Shown: in pieces, positions 51,752 through 60,628 of the stretch
Layout: each line of letters begins with the position of its first letter
How positions within the stretch are numbered: position 1 is the stretch's first letter
Source of the DNA: VRUE01 sp036525295
GTDB lineage: Bacteria > Actinomycetota > Thermoleophilia > Solirubrobacterales > 70-9
Length of the DNA: 64,000 nucleotides
Reading direction: 5' to 3'
NCBI GenBank assembly: GCA_036525295.1
Contig: DATDAQ010000004.1
Coordinates: 1 to 64,000, forward strand
Program-made: the position numbers and the translations under genes
The notes under the pieces: generated by a model
Seen by the model: the letters and a program-made list of their open reading frames with translations, nothing else
What the model was told of the DNA's origin: nothing
Databases searched by the model: none

Positions 51752-52296
51752 TGGAGGCGGGTACTCCACAGGTGGTCAAGCTGGAGGACCTGCGCGTCCC
51801 CGGTCAGCTCAGCGGACGCAAGCACATCCTCTCGATCCTGGTCGAGAACAAGCCAGGCGTGCTGGCGCGTGTCGCCGGGCTCTTCTCCAGGCGCGGTTTC
51901 AACATCGACACGCTCGCCGTCGGCCCGACCGACGACCCGAGCATCTCCCGCATCACCCTCACCCTCGACGGCGCCGTGCACCCGATCGACCAGGTGACCA
52001 AGCAGCTGCACAAGCTGGTCAACGTGCTGAAGATCCGCGACATGGAGCCCGGGGAGACGGTCGCCCGCGAGATGGCGATGTTCAAAGTCTCCGCCGCGGT
52101 CGAGAGCCGCTCGGAGATCATCCAGTTCGCCGAGATCTTCCGCGCCAAGATCGTCGACGTCTCCCGTCGCGCGCTGACGATCGAGGTCACCGGCTCCGCC
52201 GACAAGATCGAGGCCTTCGAGCGGATGATCCGCCCGCACGGCCTCATAGAGATGGTCCGCACCGGCGAGATCGCGATTGCTCGCGGCAGCGACTGA
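51751..52296 (+). CDS. ilvN: Acetolactate synthase small (regulatory) subunit
   Basis: Regulatory subunit that binds valine and stimulates IlvB. The 181 residues include the N-terminal ACT domain (HILSILVENKPGVLARVAGL, FSRRGFNIDTLAVGPTDDPS) and the C-terminal ACT-like domain (VEVTGSADKIEAFERM-type strand, ending GLIEMVRTGEIAIARGSD). It begins at 51751 coupled to ilvB by a 1 bp overlap. The menF frame starts within its last 20 bp. Confidence 0.94.
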
Positions 52297-53671
52297 GAGC
52301 CTCCTCACAAAGCTGAACGGGGCGCTGGAGCGCGCCACCGAACGCGACCGCCGGACGGTGGTCAGCGTCACGACACCGGTCGAGGCAGTCGACCCCTGCG
52401 CGGCCGTGTTCGCCTCGCGGCTGGCATCGGACCGCTGGTTCTGCTGGGAGCAGCCCGATCGGGAGTTCGCCCTGGCCGGGCTCGGTGTCGCTCAGGAGGT
52501 GACGTCGCGCGGGCCGGATCGCTTCCGCGACGTGGCCCGGGAGTGCCTGGGCGCCGCGGCGATCTTCGAGGAGCCGCGGGGTCTGCCCGCGGGTGCGGGA
52601 GCCGTCTGGGTCGGCGGCTTCGCCTTCGATCCCGACGGCGGCTCCTCCTCGACCTGGTCCTCGCTGCCTCCGGCCTCGCTGGTCTTACCCGAGCTCTCGC
52701 TCTGCCGCAGCGGCGAGGACGCCTTTCTCACCGTCAACGCCGTCGTCCATCCCGGGGATGACGCGGCGGCGAAGGAGAGCGCGATCGCGGCTCGCCTCTC
52801 GGGGCTGCGTCCCGGCCCGCTGCCGATGCTCGACCCCCACCCGACGGGACGGGTCGAGATCGCCAGCGCCCGTCCCCCCGGCGACTTCGAGCGGGCCGTG
52901 GCGGCTGCCACCGAGCGGATCGAGGCGGGGGAGATGTCGAAGGTGGTGCTGGCCCGTGAGGTGCTCGTCTCGGCGGGCGCGGCTCATGACCCCGCCGCCG
53001 TCTTCGGTGCAATGCGCGAGCAGTTCCCCTCCTGCTTCTGCTTTTGCTGCGGCACGCCCGAGGTGGCCTTCATCGGCGCGAGCCCCGAGCTGCTCGTTCG
53101 CCGCTCCGGGGCCAGCGTCTCGACTGTCGCCCTCGCCGGATCGACCCGCCGCAGCTCCGACCCCGCCGTCGACGACCACCTCGGCGAGCAGCTCCTGCGC
53201 AGCGACAAGGACCGCCGCGAGCACGCGATCGTCGGTGAGCGGATCGCCCGGGCCCTGCGTCCCCATGCGGTCTGGGTCGAGGCAGGGGCCGAGCCGGAGA
53301 TCGTCAAAGTCGCAAACATCCAGCACCTCGCCACCCCCGTCGTGGCCCAGCTGGCCGAGCCGCGCTCCGCGGTCGAGCTGGCCGGCATGCTGCACCCGAC
53401 ACCCGCCGTCGGCGGTGAGCCGCGCGAGGTGGCGAGGGCCGTCATTGCCGACCTCGAGCAGATGGACCGCGGCTGGTACGCCGGCCCGGTCGGCTGGATG
53501 GATGCCACCGAAGACGGCGAGTTCTGCGTCGCCCTGCGCAGCGCGGTCCTGCGCGATCGCGAGGCCCACCTCTACGCGGGAGTCGGCGTCGTCGCCGGCT
53601 CGGACCCCGCTGCCGAGCTGGCCGAGACCGAGATCAAGCTCGGCGCCCTGCTGCCGCTGCTGGCGGAATAG
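52277..53671 (+). CDS. menF: Isochorismate synthase
   Basis: It converts chorismate to isochorismate, the entry to menaquinone. The 464 residues carry the chorismate-binding domain: GEMSKVVLAREVLVSAG with the catalytic Lys, FCFCCGTPEVAFIGASPELL, VSTVALAGSTRRSSDP, VKVANIQHLATPVVAQL, LHPTPAVGGEPREVA and DRGWYAGPVGWMD. A TTG start at 52277 is the earliest possible and overlaps ilvN by 20 bp; a later start is possible because the N-terminus is variable. Anthranilate or salicylate synthase roles are less likely given the men genes nearby. Confidence 0.88.
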   Translation: MLAAATESLLTKLNGALERATERDRRTVVSVTTPVEAVDPCAAVFASRLASDRWFCWEQPDREFALAGLGVAQEVTSRGPDRFRDVARECLGAAAIFEEPRGLPAGAGAVWVGGFAFDPDGGSSSTWSSLPPASLVLPELSLCRSGEDAFLTVNAVVHPGDDAAAKESAIAARLSGLRPGPLPMLDPHPTGRVEIASARPPGDFERAVAAATERIEAGEMSKVVLAREVLVSAGAAHDPAAVFGAMREQFPSCFCFCCGTPEVAFIGASPELLVRRSGASVSTVALAGSTRRSSDPAVDDHLGEQLLRSDKDRREHAIVGERIARALRPHAVWVEAGAEPEIVKVANIQHLATPVVAQLAEPRSAVELAGMLHPTPAVGGEPREVARAVIADLEQMDRGWYAGPVGWMDATEDGEFCVALRSAVLRDREAHLYAGVGVVAGSDPAAELAETEIKLGALLPLLAE

Positions 53672-53712
53672 GCGGGCACCACGAGAGGTTTCGGTACGTA
53701 AGAATCTCCGGC

Positions 53713-54744
53713 ATGAGGGGGAGGGCATCAGGCGTGGTGGGGGCGATGCTGGCGCTGCTTGCCCTCACATCGAGTGTTGCCGTCGCGACGACGACACCCC
53801 CCGGCCCCCGGCTCGCGATCGTCGCTCATAACGGGTACTACGGGTCGACCGTGATCACGGTCGGATCCAGCGGCGAGACGGTCGAAGGCCTGGTCATCCG
53901 TCCACTTGCGCGGTTCGCATTGATCGCCAGCTCGCATCCCTCCTGGTCGGCTGATGGTGGCCTGCTTGCATTGTCCATCTCAGGCGATGAAGGACAGGCG
54001 GTAGGCGTGGCCAGGGCGGACGGCGGTGGCTTGCGAGTGTTCCACCGCGCCTCCCTCGAAGGCGGTGACCCCGTGATCGCTCCGGACGGCGACTCTGTCG
54101 CCTTCTCGCGGGCAAAGCTCGTCAAGGTGCTGCCGGGCAGGGAGAACTATCTGTTCAAGAGCGCGATCTGGTTGCTCGACGTAAAGAGCGGCTCGGTTCG
54201 GCGACTGACCCGGTGGCGGCTTTCTACGTATCTGACGCCGAGCTCCTTCTCGCCCGACGGCTCGATGCTCGCCACCAGCATGTTCAGCCGACAGGGATTC
54301 AGGGCGGTTGCGATCGACCTCGACAGTGGCGACTTTTCGCTGCTCGCCCGGGAAGCCCTGGAGCCGACCTACTCGCCCGATGGCTCACATTTCGCCTTTG
54401 TGCGCTACCTGAACTGGCGGCTCAACGGGATAAACGAGAAGGTGCCGGCGGCCGACGAGTTGCGAGTGGGACGCGTCGGCTCCGTTACCGGGACCAGGTT
54501 GCTGCTGCGCAGGCGCGGCTTCTTCGCCTGGCCGAGCTGGGACCCCTCCGGACAGCGCCTGGCATTCACCCATTCCCCGGCCGACGAGATTGGGGACCGG
54601 ACCCCCGACCCGGGCGACAGGGTGATGGAGATCAATGCCGATGGGACCTGTCTCAGGACGGTCCTTTCGGACCCCGGCCTGACCCTCTTCGGCGCCGCCT
54701 GGCAACCCGGTGTCGGACGAGAGGCTGGACCCATCGTCTGCTGA
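53713..54744 (+). CDS. Secreted TolB-like beta-propeller protein
   Basis: The 343 residues begin with a signal peptide (VVGAMLALLALTSSVAVA) and contain repeated propeller units marked by SWSADGGLLALS, VIAPDGDSVAFSRAK, SFSPDGSMLATS, TYSPDGSHFAFVRY and SWDPSGQRLAFTHS, the PDG/SFSPDG pattern of TolB/WD40-like repeats (about five). Probably extracellular, with a binding rather than catalytic role. It is orphaned between menF and the convergent acyltransferase, three bp from the latter's stop. No Tol-Pal partner is in the window. Confidence 0.75.
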   Translation: MRGRASGVVGAMLALLALTSSVAVATTTPPGPRLAIVAHNGYYGSTVITVGSSGETVEGLVIRPLARFALIASSHPSWSADGGLLALSISGDEGQAVGVARADGGGLRVFHRASLEGGDPVIAPDGDSVAFSRAKLVKVLPGRENYLFKSAIWLLDVKSGSVRRLTRWRLSTYLTPSSFSPDGSMLATSMFSRQGFRAVAIDLDSGDFSLLAREALEPTYSPDGSHFAFVRYLNWRLNGINEKVPAADELRVGRVGSVTGTRLLLRRRGFFAWPSWDPSGQRLAFTHSPADEIGDRTPDPGDRVMEINADGTCLRTVLSDPGLTLFGAAWQPGVGREAGPIVC

Positions 54745-54747
54745 GCC

Positions 54748-55914
54748 TCAAGCTCGGCGCCCTGCCGCTGCGGGGGGAGTGAGCTGCCGCCGCGCTCGTC
54801 GCCTCTCCGGTGCTCGGGGTCGCGGGCCGTGTAGGACGCGGCCAATCGCCGTGTGGCGAACGAAGGCGCCGTAGGCCGGGTAGATGATCGCGAAGGTGGC
54901 GACGACGAGTAGCGGTAGTCGCAGCGCGTTGGGCATCGCCAGGTCGAAGAGGACGAGGGCGAGCGCGGCCATCACCGGGAAGTGGCTCAGGTAGATCCAG
55001 TACGAGGCATCGGCCATGTAGCGAAGGCGCGGGCTGGCCTCGTGTAGGAAGCTGCGCGAGGCACCGAGCAGGCCGAAGGTCAACGACCAGGTCGCCACCG
55101 AGAACAGCCCGAGGGCAAGGAGGTGAGCCCAGCGACTTGCCCCTATCGCCGGCTCGCTCTGCAGCAGGTAGAGCGCCAGCGCCGGGGGCGACGCGATCGC
55201 GGCGAGCAGGGCGTAGCGGCCCGGCCGGCGCTCGATCGCGTCGCGCAGGCCACGGATGGCGTAGAGCGCCCAACCGCAGGCGAAGAAGATCGCGAAGTAG
55301 GCGAGCAGTTCGAGGCGGGGCACGAAGTTCCCCGCCGGCGCTTCGGCGATCCAGGTCGGCTCCCGGTAGAGGAGCAGCGCACAGGGGATTGCCAGCAATA
55401 GCGGCGCGATCGGGTGAGGAAGCAGGCTGGTGCTGAGACGACTGAGGGTGCCGCGCACGGTCGGCAGGCGGCCGAGGAGATGGTGTACCAGCAGCGCCCC
55501 GCAGTAGAGGATCACCAGATACCAGAGGAACCACACGTAGTGGGGATGGAAGTCGACGAGGATGCCGAGCCCCTCGCTCCCCGGCCGCGGGTCGACCGCG
55601 GACACGCTGTCCAGCATGAGGCTCAGGCCGGGCACCACCAGCACCACCGTGACGACGAGTGGCAGGCCGATCCGCACCAGCCGGTTGCGCAGCAGTCCCT
55701 CGCTGCCGCGGGTGTTGAGCAGAAGCGCGGCGAAGAAGCCCGCAAGGAGGAAGAAGAGGGGGACGCGGAAGACGTGGATCAGCCAGAAGACAGACGCCTC
55801 GGCGTCGTTCCAGCCTCCGTTGAGGCCAGCTATGGCGACGGCGTGAGCGGGCAGGATCAGGACCAGGGTCAGAGCGCGCAACGCGTCGAGATGGTGCAGC
55901 CGCTCCGGCTTCAC
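54748..55914 (-). CDS. Acyltransferase 3 family membrane protein
   Basis: The 388-residue product has about ten membrane helices and the family start (RLHHLDALRALTLVLILPAH, with the His/Asp-Arg motif), then VFRVPLFFLLAGFFAALLLN, HYVWFLWYLVILYCGALLVH and DASYWIYLSHFPVMAALALV. Such enzymes O-acylate cell-surface sugars or lipids. The GTG at 55914 overlaps the menD stop by 4 bp (GTGA), so it is the last gene of the menB-menA-menC-menD unit, although no menaquinone role is known for the family. Confidence 0.82.
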   Translation of the reverse strand: MKPERLHHLDALRALTLVLILPAHAVAIAGLNGGWNDAEASVFWLIHVFRVPLFFLLAGFFAALLLNTRGSEGLLRNRLVRIGLPLVVTVVLVVPGLSLMLDSVSAVDPRPGSEGLGILVDFHPHYVWFLWYLVILYCGALLVHHLLGRLPTVRGTLSRLSTSLLPHPIAPLLLAIPCALLLYREPTWIAEAPAGNFVPRLELLAYFAIFFACGWALYAIRGLRDAIERRPGRYALLAAIASPPALALYLLQSEPAIGASRWAHLLALGLFSVATWSLTFGLLGASRSFLHEASPRLRYMADASYWIYLSHFPVMAALALVLFDLAMPNALRLPLLVVATFAIIYPAYGAFVRHTAIGRVLHGPRPRAPERRRARRQLTPPAAAGRRA

Positions 55915-57653
55915 GCGCGTACCGCCGCGAGGACCGCGGCGGTGAGGCGGCGGTGCAGCTCGACGTTGGCCCGTCTGTCGACCTTGACCTCGATCAGGCT
56001 CGTCCCCGCGTCCAGCGCGGCGGGCAGGTGCTCCAGCGAGTCGAGCCGGTGGTGTGGCAGGCCGAACAGTGCCGCCGCCTTGGCCACGTCGACTCCCCGG
56101 GGGGTGCCGAGAAGCGTTTCGAACTCCTCGCCGGGCAGCGCCTCCGCCTGGGGGAGGAAGCCGAAGATTCCGCCGCCGTCGTTGTCGATGACGACTATGC
56201 GGACGGGCGTGGAGACCTCGCGGACGGAGGCTAGGCCGCCGACGTCGTGCAGGAGGCCGAGGTCGCCGGTGACGATCGTGGTCGGGCGGCCCGAGGCGTG
56301 CGCGGCGCCGATCCCCGAGGAGAGGAGGCCGTCGATGCCGTTTGCCCCGCGGTTGCTGAGGAACATGACGTCGGCAGCCGAGGGGGCGAGAAAGGCCTCC
56401 TGGTCCCGGATCGGCATGCTCGACGCGGTGTAGACCAGATCGCCGCCGCGGTGGGCACGGCCGAGGGCCAGGTGGAGCCCGGGCTCGGTCGGTTTGGCAA
56501 GGCCCGCCAGCTCCGTCTCCAGTGTTTCGCACGCGGCTCGCTCGGCGTCCAGCCACCGGGCCGGTGGGGGGCGATCCTCACCGAGTCGCGCCGCCCAGCC
56601 CGAGGCCAGCTCCGTCGGGTCGGCTCGCAGCAGTGCGGCGGCGCGGCGGGTCGGCTCGTTCCAGCCGCAGCTCGGGTCGACGACGATTTCGTCCGCGCCC
56701 GAGGTCGCCAGCCAGGTGCGCAAGGGCTTGCTGGTCGGCATCTCGCCGAAGCGCAGGACGAGGTCGGGCTTCATCTCCTCGCGGAAGCTCTCGTCGCGCA
56801 GCAGATGATCGTAGGCGCTTACGACGTAGATGCGGTTGTGGGGGCCGCAGCGCAGCTGCGAGGTGGGCTCGGCGAGGATCGGGAAGCCGGCAGCGCGAGC
56901 CAGGTGGGTGAGTGGCTCGCGCAACTCGGGGTCGAGCTGGCGACCGGCGACGATCACACCGAAGTCCGACTCTCCGATGTGCGCGGCTACCTCGTCGAGG
57001 AGGAACCCCGAGGGCTCCATGTCGATCGGCGTCACCGCGGTGAGCGGCCGGCCGTCCCGTCCCTCGAGCGCCAGCGGGTCGGTCGCCGTCACCGCGCCGG
57101 CGTCCGCAACCGGCGCGAGCGGCTCGCGCCACGGGAGGTTGAGGTGGACGGGGCCGGACCGGTGCTCGCCGCGGGCAGCCGCGAGTGCCCGACAGGCGAC
57201 CGAGCGGTAATGGAGGAGCCCGTCGTCGCTCGCGTCGTGAGTGCCGACTTCGCAGAACCAGCGGACCGAGGAGCCGAAGAGCTTCGTCTGGTCGATCGTC
57301 TGCTCGGCGCCGATGCCGCGTAGCTCGGGCGGCCGGTCGGCGCTGAGCGCGATCAGCGGTACCGCCGACTCGTCGGCCTCGCAGATGGCCGGGTGGTAGT
57401 TGGCGGCCGCGGTGCCGGAGGTGCAGAGCATCGCCACCGGCGCGCCCGTCGCCTGGGCGGCGCCGAGGGCGAAGTACGCGGCCGAGCGCTCGTCGACGAT
57501 CACGCTCACCTCGATCTCGGGCTGGCGCCAGAGCGCGACGGCTAGGGGTGTCGAACGCGAGCCGGGCGAGATGACCGCATGCCGCAGGCCGCCCCGGGCA
57601 AGCTCCTCGACGAAGGCGGAGGCAAGCGCTGTGTTGCCGTTGGTCCGGTCCAC
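55911..57653 (-). CDS. menD: 2-succinyl-5-enolpyruvyl-6-hydroxy-3-cyclohexene-1-carboxylate synthase
   Basis: ThDP enzyme that adds a 2-oxoglutarate-derived unit to isochorismate. The 580 residues match MenD: LRHAVISPGSRSTPLAVAL, VIVDERSAAYFALGAAQATG with the ThDP Glu, LCTSGTAAANYHPAICEA, SADRPPELRGIGAEQTIDQ, FLSNRGANGIDGLLSSGIGA and the ThDP motif TGDLGLLHDVGGL with VIDNDGGGIFGFLPQ. GTG start. It follows menC (49 bp gap) and is coupled to the acyltransferase gene. Confidence 0.95.
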   Translation of the reverse strand: MDRTNGNTALASAFVEELARGGLRHAVISPGSRSTPLAVALWRQPEIEVSVIVDERSAAYFALGAAQATGAPVAMLCTSGTAAANYHPAICEADESAVPLIALSADRPPELRGIGAEQTIDQTKLFGSSVRWFCEVGTHDASDDGLLHYRSVACRALAAARGEHRSGPVHLNLPWREPLAPVADAGAVTATDPLALEGRDGRPLTAVTPIDMEPSGFLLDEVAAHIGESDFGVIVAGRQLDPELREPLTHLARAAGFPILAEPTSQLRCGPHNRIYVVSAYDHLLRDESFREEMKPDLVLRFGEMPTSKPLRTWLATSGADEIVVDPSCGWNEPTRRAAALLRADPTELASGWAARLGEDRPPPARWLDAERAACETLETELAGLAKPTEPGLHLALGRAHRGGDLVYTASSMPIRDQEAFLAPSAADVMFLSNRGANGIDGLLSSGIGAAHASGRPTTIVTGDLGLLHDVGGLASVREVSTPVRIVVIDNDGGGIFGFLPQAEALPGEEFETLLGTPRGVDVAKAAALFGLPHHRLDSLEHLPAALDAGTSLIEVKVDRRANVELHRRLTAAVLAAVRA

Positions 57654-57702
57654 GCCGGAAGCCTATTGCCACCCCGTTCGGCCGATGGCCGAAAGGCGAT
57701 GG

Positions 57703-58758
57703 TCAGAGGCGGTGTGCCTGCAGCGCCGCCTCGTCGATCTCGACACCGAGGCCGAGGCCGGCGGGCGAGTGCAGCATGCCGTCCTGCAGCTCGCACTCGA
57801 CCGAGGCGATAGTCGAGGCGAAGAGGCGCTGCGTGGCGAGGCCGTGAGCGAGGCGGGCCTCGCCCTCCGAGCCGGCGTCGAGCGTCTGCGCGACCTGGGC
57901 GCCGGCGGCGATCCCCACCGGCCCGTCGAGCGCGCTGGAGACATAGGACGGCAGCACCTCGGCTATCTCGATCGCCGCCTCCGGCCCCCCGACCTTGGAG
58001 AGCTTGATCCCGGTGAGCGCGCACGCGTTCAGGTCCCTGGCTCGTTCGGCATCGGCCTGGGTCTCGACGCTCTCGTCGCCGGCGATCGGGATCGAGGTGG
58101 CGCTCGCGATCTCGGCCGCTTCCTCCAGGCTGGCGACTGGTTGCTCGGCGAGCTCGACGTCGAACGGCTCCAGCTCGAGGAGTATGCGCACGGCGGCATC
58201 GACGTCCCAGGCCGCGTTGGCATCCACCCGTATCCGCGCCCGCGGCCCGACCGCCTCGCGCACGGCCCGCACCTGACCGACGTCGTCGCCGAGCCCGAGC
58301 TTCAGCTTGAAGCTGGTGAACCCCTCTTCCGCCCAGGCCAGGGCGTCGGCTGCGACCGCGGTGGGCTCGCCCGCGACGAGGGTCGCGTTGCACTCGACTG
58401 GCTGCGACGGCGCCGCTGCCGTCGCGATCTCGCTCGACGTCATGCGTCCGCGAAGGTCGAGAAGTGCCGTCAGCGCCGCGCAGCGCGCGGGAGGGGAGAG
58501 GGCGACGGCGTCGCTGCGCAGCGTCGCCTCGTCCAGGGCATCTCGCTGGCCGAGTGCCTCGAGCTCACCAACCACCTGCGCCAGCGCCGTCCCGCCCCGC
58601 AGTGAGAGCGGCACCGCTTCGCCGAGGCCGACCAGGCCGTCGTCGGCGCGCAGCCGCAACAGCACCATCTCCCGGCTGTCGAGCCGTCCGCGCACGGTCA
58701 CGTAGGGCGTGCGAAACGGCAGCGCGTAGGGGATGACCTCAACCGAAGCGATCTTCAC
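57703..58758 (-). CDS. menC: o-Succinylbenzoate synthase
   Basis: Enolase-superfamily dehydratase forming o-succinylbenzoate. The catalytic KxK is in TSFKLKLGLGDDV, the metal ligands in IRVDANAAWD, ELAEQPVASLEEA and PIAGDESVET, and the second Lys in LTGIKLSKVGG. The GTG at 58758 gives 351 residues starting VKIASVEVIPYALPF, the family N-terminus; a longer frame to 58791 adds 11 residues. The sequence alone could also suit a dipeptide epimerase or muconate cycloisomerase, but the men context decides. Confidence 0.88.
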   Translation of the reverse strand: MKIASVEVIPYALPFRTPYVTVRGRLDSREMVLLRLRADDGLVGLGEAVPLSLRGGTALAQVVGELEALGQRDALDEATLRSDAVALSPPARCAALTALLDLRGRMTSSEIATAAAPSQPVECNATLVAGEPTAVAADALAWAEEGFTSFKLKLGLGDDVGQVRAVREAVGPRARIRVDANAAWDVDAAVRILLELEPFDVELAEQPVASLEEAAEIASATSIPIAGDESVETQADAERARDLNACALTGIKLSKVGGPEAAIEIAEVLPSYVSSALDGPVGIAAGAQVAQTLDAGSEGEARLAHGLATQRLFASTIASVECELQDGMLHSPAGLGLGVEIDEAALQAHRL

Positions 58759-58780
58759 CTCAACAGCATCCCACCGTGGC

Positions 58781-58825
58781 CGAATCTGCATTTGGGTGGG
58801 TTGAAGACGCCCAAATGCAGATTCG
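58781..58825. repeat. 18-bp-arm palindrome between menA and menC
   Basis: CGAATCTGCATTTGGGTG (58781-58798) and CGCCCAAATGCAGATTCG (58808-58825) pair at 17 of 18 positions, the exception being a wobble; loop GGTTGAAGA. It lies in the 75 bp gap between the two minus-strand genes and fills most of it. No T-run follows on either strand. Confidence 0.7.
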
Positions 58826-58833
58826 CCGCGCGC

Positions 58834-59715
58834 TCAGGCCGCGAGCAGCAGACCCGCCGAGACGAGCAGGCTGAAGACGGCCAGCAGGGCGCCGGTGCCG
58901 GCGAGGGCACCGTTGAGGGAGGGGCCGTCGGTGCGGTTGGTCATCGCCCGCATCGGGCCGATCGCCATGGGGAGCGCCAGAAGGCCGATCAGCGGCAGGG
59001 GGCTGCTACCGGCGCCGGCCACGGTGATCGGCAGCACGGCGAAGGCTCCCAGGACAAGCATCCGGTAGAGGACGACCGCGTTGTGGCGCCCGGTGCGCAC
59101 CGCCAGGGTCATCTTCCCCGCTCTCCGGTCGGTCTCCAGGTCGCGCACGTTGTTGACGACGAGAATCGCCGTCGAGAGGAAGCCGATCGCGATCGACAGC
59201 CCGAGCGGCAGCGCGTCGAGCTCCTCGAGCTGTACGTAATAGGAGCCGTTGACGGCGACCAGGCCGAAGAAGAGGAAGACGAAGATCTCACCCAGGCCGG
59301 CGTAGCCGTAGGGCCGCGGACCGCCTGTGTAGAGGACCCCGGCGGCGATCGAGAAGGCGCCGACGACGAGGATCACAATGCCGGCCACCGTGGCCAGGTA
59401 GATACCGCAGGCGATCGCGATGCCGAAGGCGATCCAGGTCGCGTTCAGCACCCGTCGCGGCGTCACCAAGCCGGCCGAGGTGACTCGCACCGGTCCCAGC
59501 CGATCGGCCGTGTCGGCCCCCCGGCGAGCGTCCGAGTAGTCGTTGGCCAGGTTGGTGCCGATCTGGATGAAGATCGAGCCGACCAGGGCGGCGAGGAAGG
59601 CGCCGAGTCGGGGCAGGCTGCCGAACCATTCGACCGCCGCCGCGGTGCCGACCAGCACCGGGGCGATCGCCGCCGGCAGCGTCCGCGGCCGGGCCGCCAT
59701 CAGCCAGATCCTCAC
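58834..59715 (-). CDS. menA: 1,4-dihydroxy-2-naphthoate polyprenyltransferase
   Basis: Integral membrane UbiA-family prenyltransferase attaching the isoprenoid tail to DHNA. The 293 residues have about eight membrane helices and both Asp-rich motifs: GTNLANDYSDARRGADTADR and VVNNVRDLETDRRAGKMTLA. RPRTLPAAIAPVLVGTAAA marks the N-terminus. GTG start. It lies between menB and menC in the minus-strand men unit. Confidence 0.95.
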   Translation of the reverse strand: MRIWLMAARPRTLPAAIAPVLVGTAAAVEWFGSLPRLGAFLAALVGSIFIQIGTNLANDYSDARRGADTADRLGPVRVTSAGLVTPRRVLNATWIAFGIAIACGIYLATVAGIVILVVGAFSIAAGVLYTGGPRPYGYAGLGEIFVFLFFGLVAVNGSYYVQLEELDALPLGLSIAIGFLSTAILVVNNVRDLETDRRAGKMTLAVRTGRHNAVVLYRMLVLGAFAVLPITVAGAGSSPLPLIGLLALPMAIGPMRAMTNRTDGPSLNGALAGTGALLAVFSLLVSAGLLLAA

Positions 59716-59740
59716 CGCCGGGCTCCGGTCGCGTCGGTGC

Positions 59741-60607
59741 TCATGGTCGCCGAGGGTACTGCGAGAAGTCGGGCTGGCGTTTGTCCTTGAAGGCCTCGCG
59801 TCCCTCGCGCGCCTCGTCGCTCCCGTAGAAGAGGAGGTTGGTGTCGTGAGCCAGTTGCTGGATCCCGGTGTAGCCGTCCTCGTGGGCGTTGAAGCTCGCC
59901 TTGACCAGGCGCAGGGCGAAGGGCGAGAGGGCGAGCATCTCGCGGCACCAGGCGACGGTCTCTTCCTCGAGGCGCTCGAGCGGGACGACCGTATTGACGA
60001 GGCCCATGCGCTCGGCCTCCTCGGCGTCGTACTGGCGGCAGAGCATCCAGAGCTCCTTCGCCCGCTTGGTGCCGATCAGGTCACGTAGGAGGGAGGCGCC
60101 GAAGCCCCCGTCCCAGGACCCGACCCTCGGGCCCGTCTGTCCGAACCAGGCGTTGTCGGCGGCGATCGTCAGGTCGCAGCAGAGGTGGAGCACGTGGCCG
60201 CCGCCGATCGCGTATCCGGCGACCATCGCGACCACCGGCTTCGGCAGCCGCCGCATCTGCACCTGGAGGTCGGTGACGTGGAAGCGGCCGAGGGAGGCGC
60301 CCTCGGCGACGTAGCCGGTGTCGCCGCGGACCTGCTGGTCGCCGCCGGAGCAGAACGCCCGCGGCCCCTCGCCGGTGAGGATCACGACCCCCACCTCGGT
60401 GTCCTCGCGAGCCAGCTCGAGCGCGGCCGAGACCTCGACCAGCGTCTGCGGCCGGAAAGCGTTGAGCACGTCCGGCCGGTCGATCGTGATCTTGGCGATC
60501 CCGCCGGCCACCTCGTAGCGGATGTCTTCGTACTCGGCGGCACTCTCCCAGGCGATCGGTGCGTAGAGGTCTTCCTGGGACGGGGCTTCCTTGTGGCGTT
60601 TGGGCAT
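59741..60607 (-). CDS. menB: 1,4-dihydroxy-2-naphthoyl-CoA synthase
   Basis: Crotonase-family enzyme cyclising o-succinylbenzoyl-CoA. The 288 residues show AFCSGGDQQVRGDTGYVAEG, AGYAIGGGHVLHLCCDLTIA, NAWFGQTGPRVGSWDGGFGA and KELWMLCRQYDAEEAERMGL. MenB-specific features are the GGGH oxyanion region and the QTGP and DGGFG segments. ATG at 60607 is chosen; the frame stays open upstream through the divergent menE. Only 21 bp separate the menB and menE starts. Confidence 0.94.
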   Translation of the reverse strand: MPKRHKEAPSQEDLYAPIAWESAAEYEDIRYEVAGGIAKITIDRPDVLNAFRPQTLVEVSAALELAREDTEVGVVILTGEGPRAFCSGGDQQVRGDTGYVAEGASLGRFHVTDLQVQMRRLPKPVVAMVAGYAIGGGHVLHLCCDLTIAADNAWFGQTGPRVGSWDGGFGASLLRDLIGTKRAKELWMLCRQYDAEEAERMGLVNTVVPLERLEEETVAWCREMLALSPFALRLVKASFNAHEDGYTGIQQLAHDTNLLFYGSDEAREGREAFKDKRQPDFSQYPRRP

Positions 60608-60628
60608 GATGGGCACGATATCCCGCCG

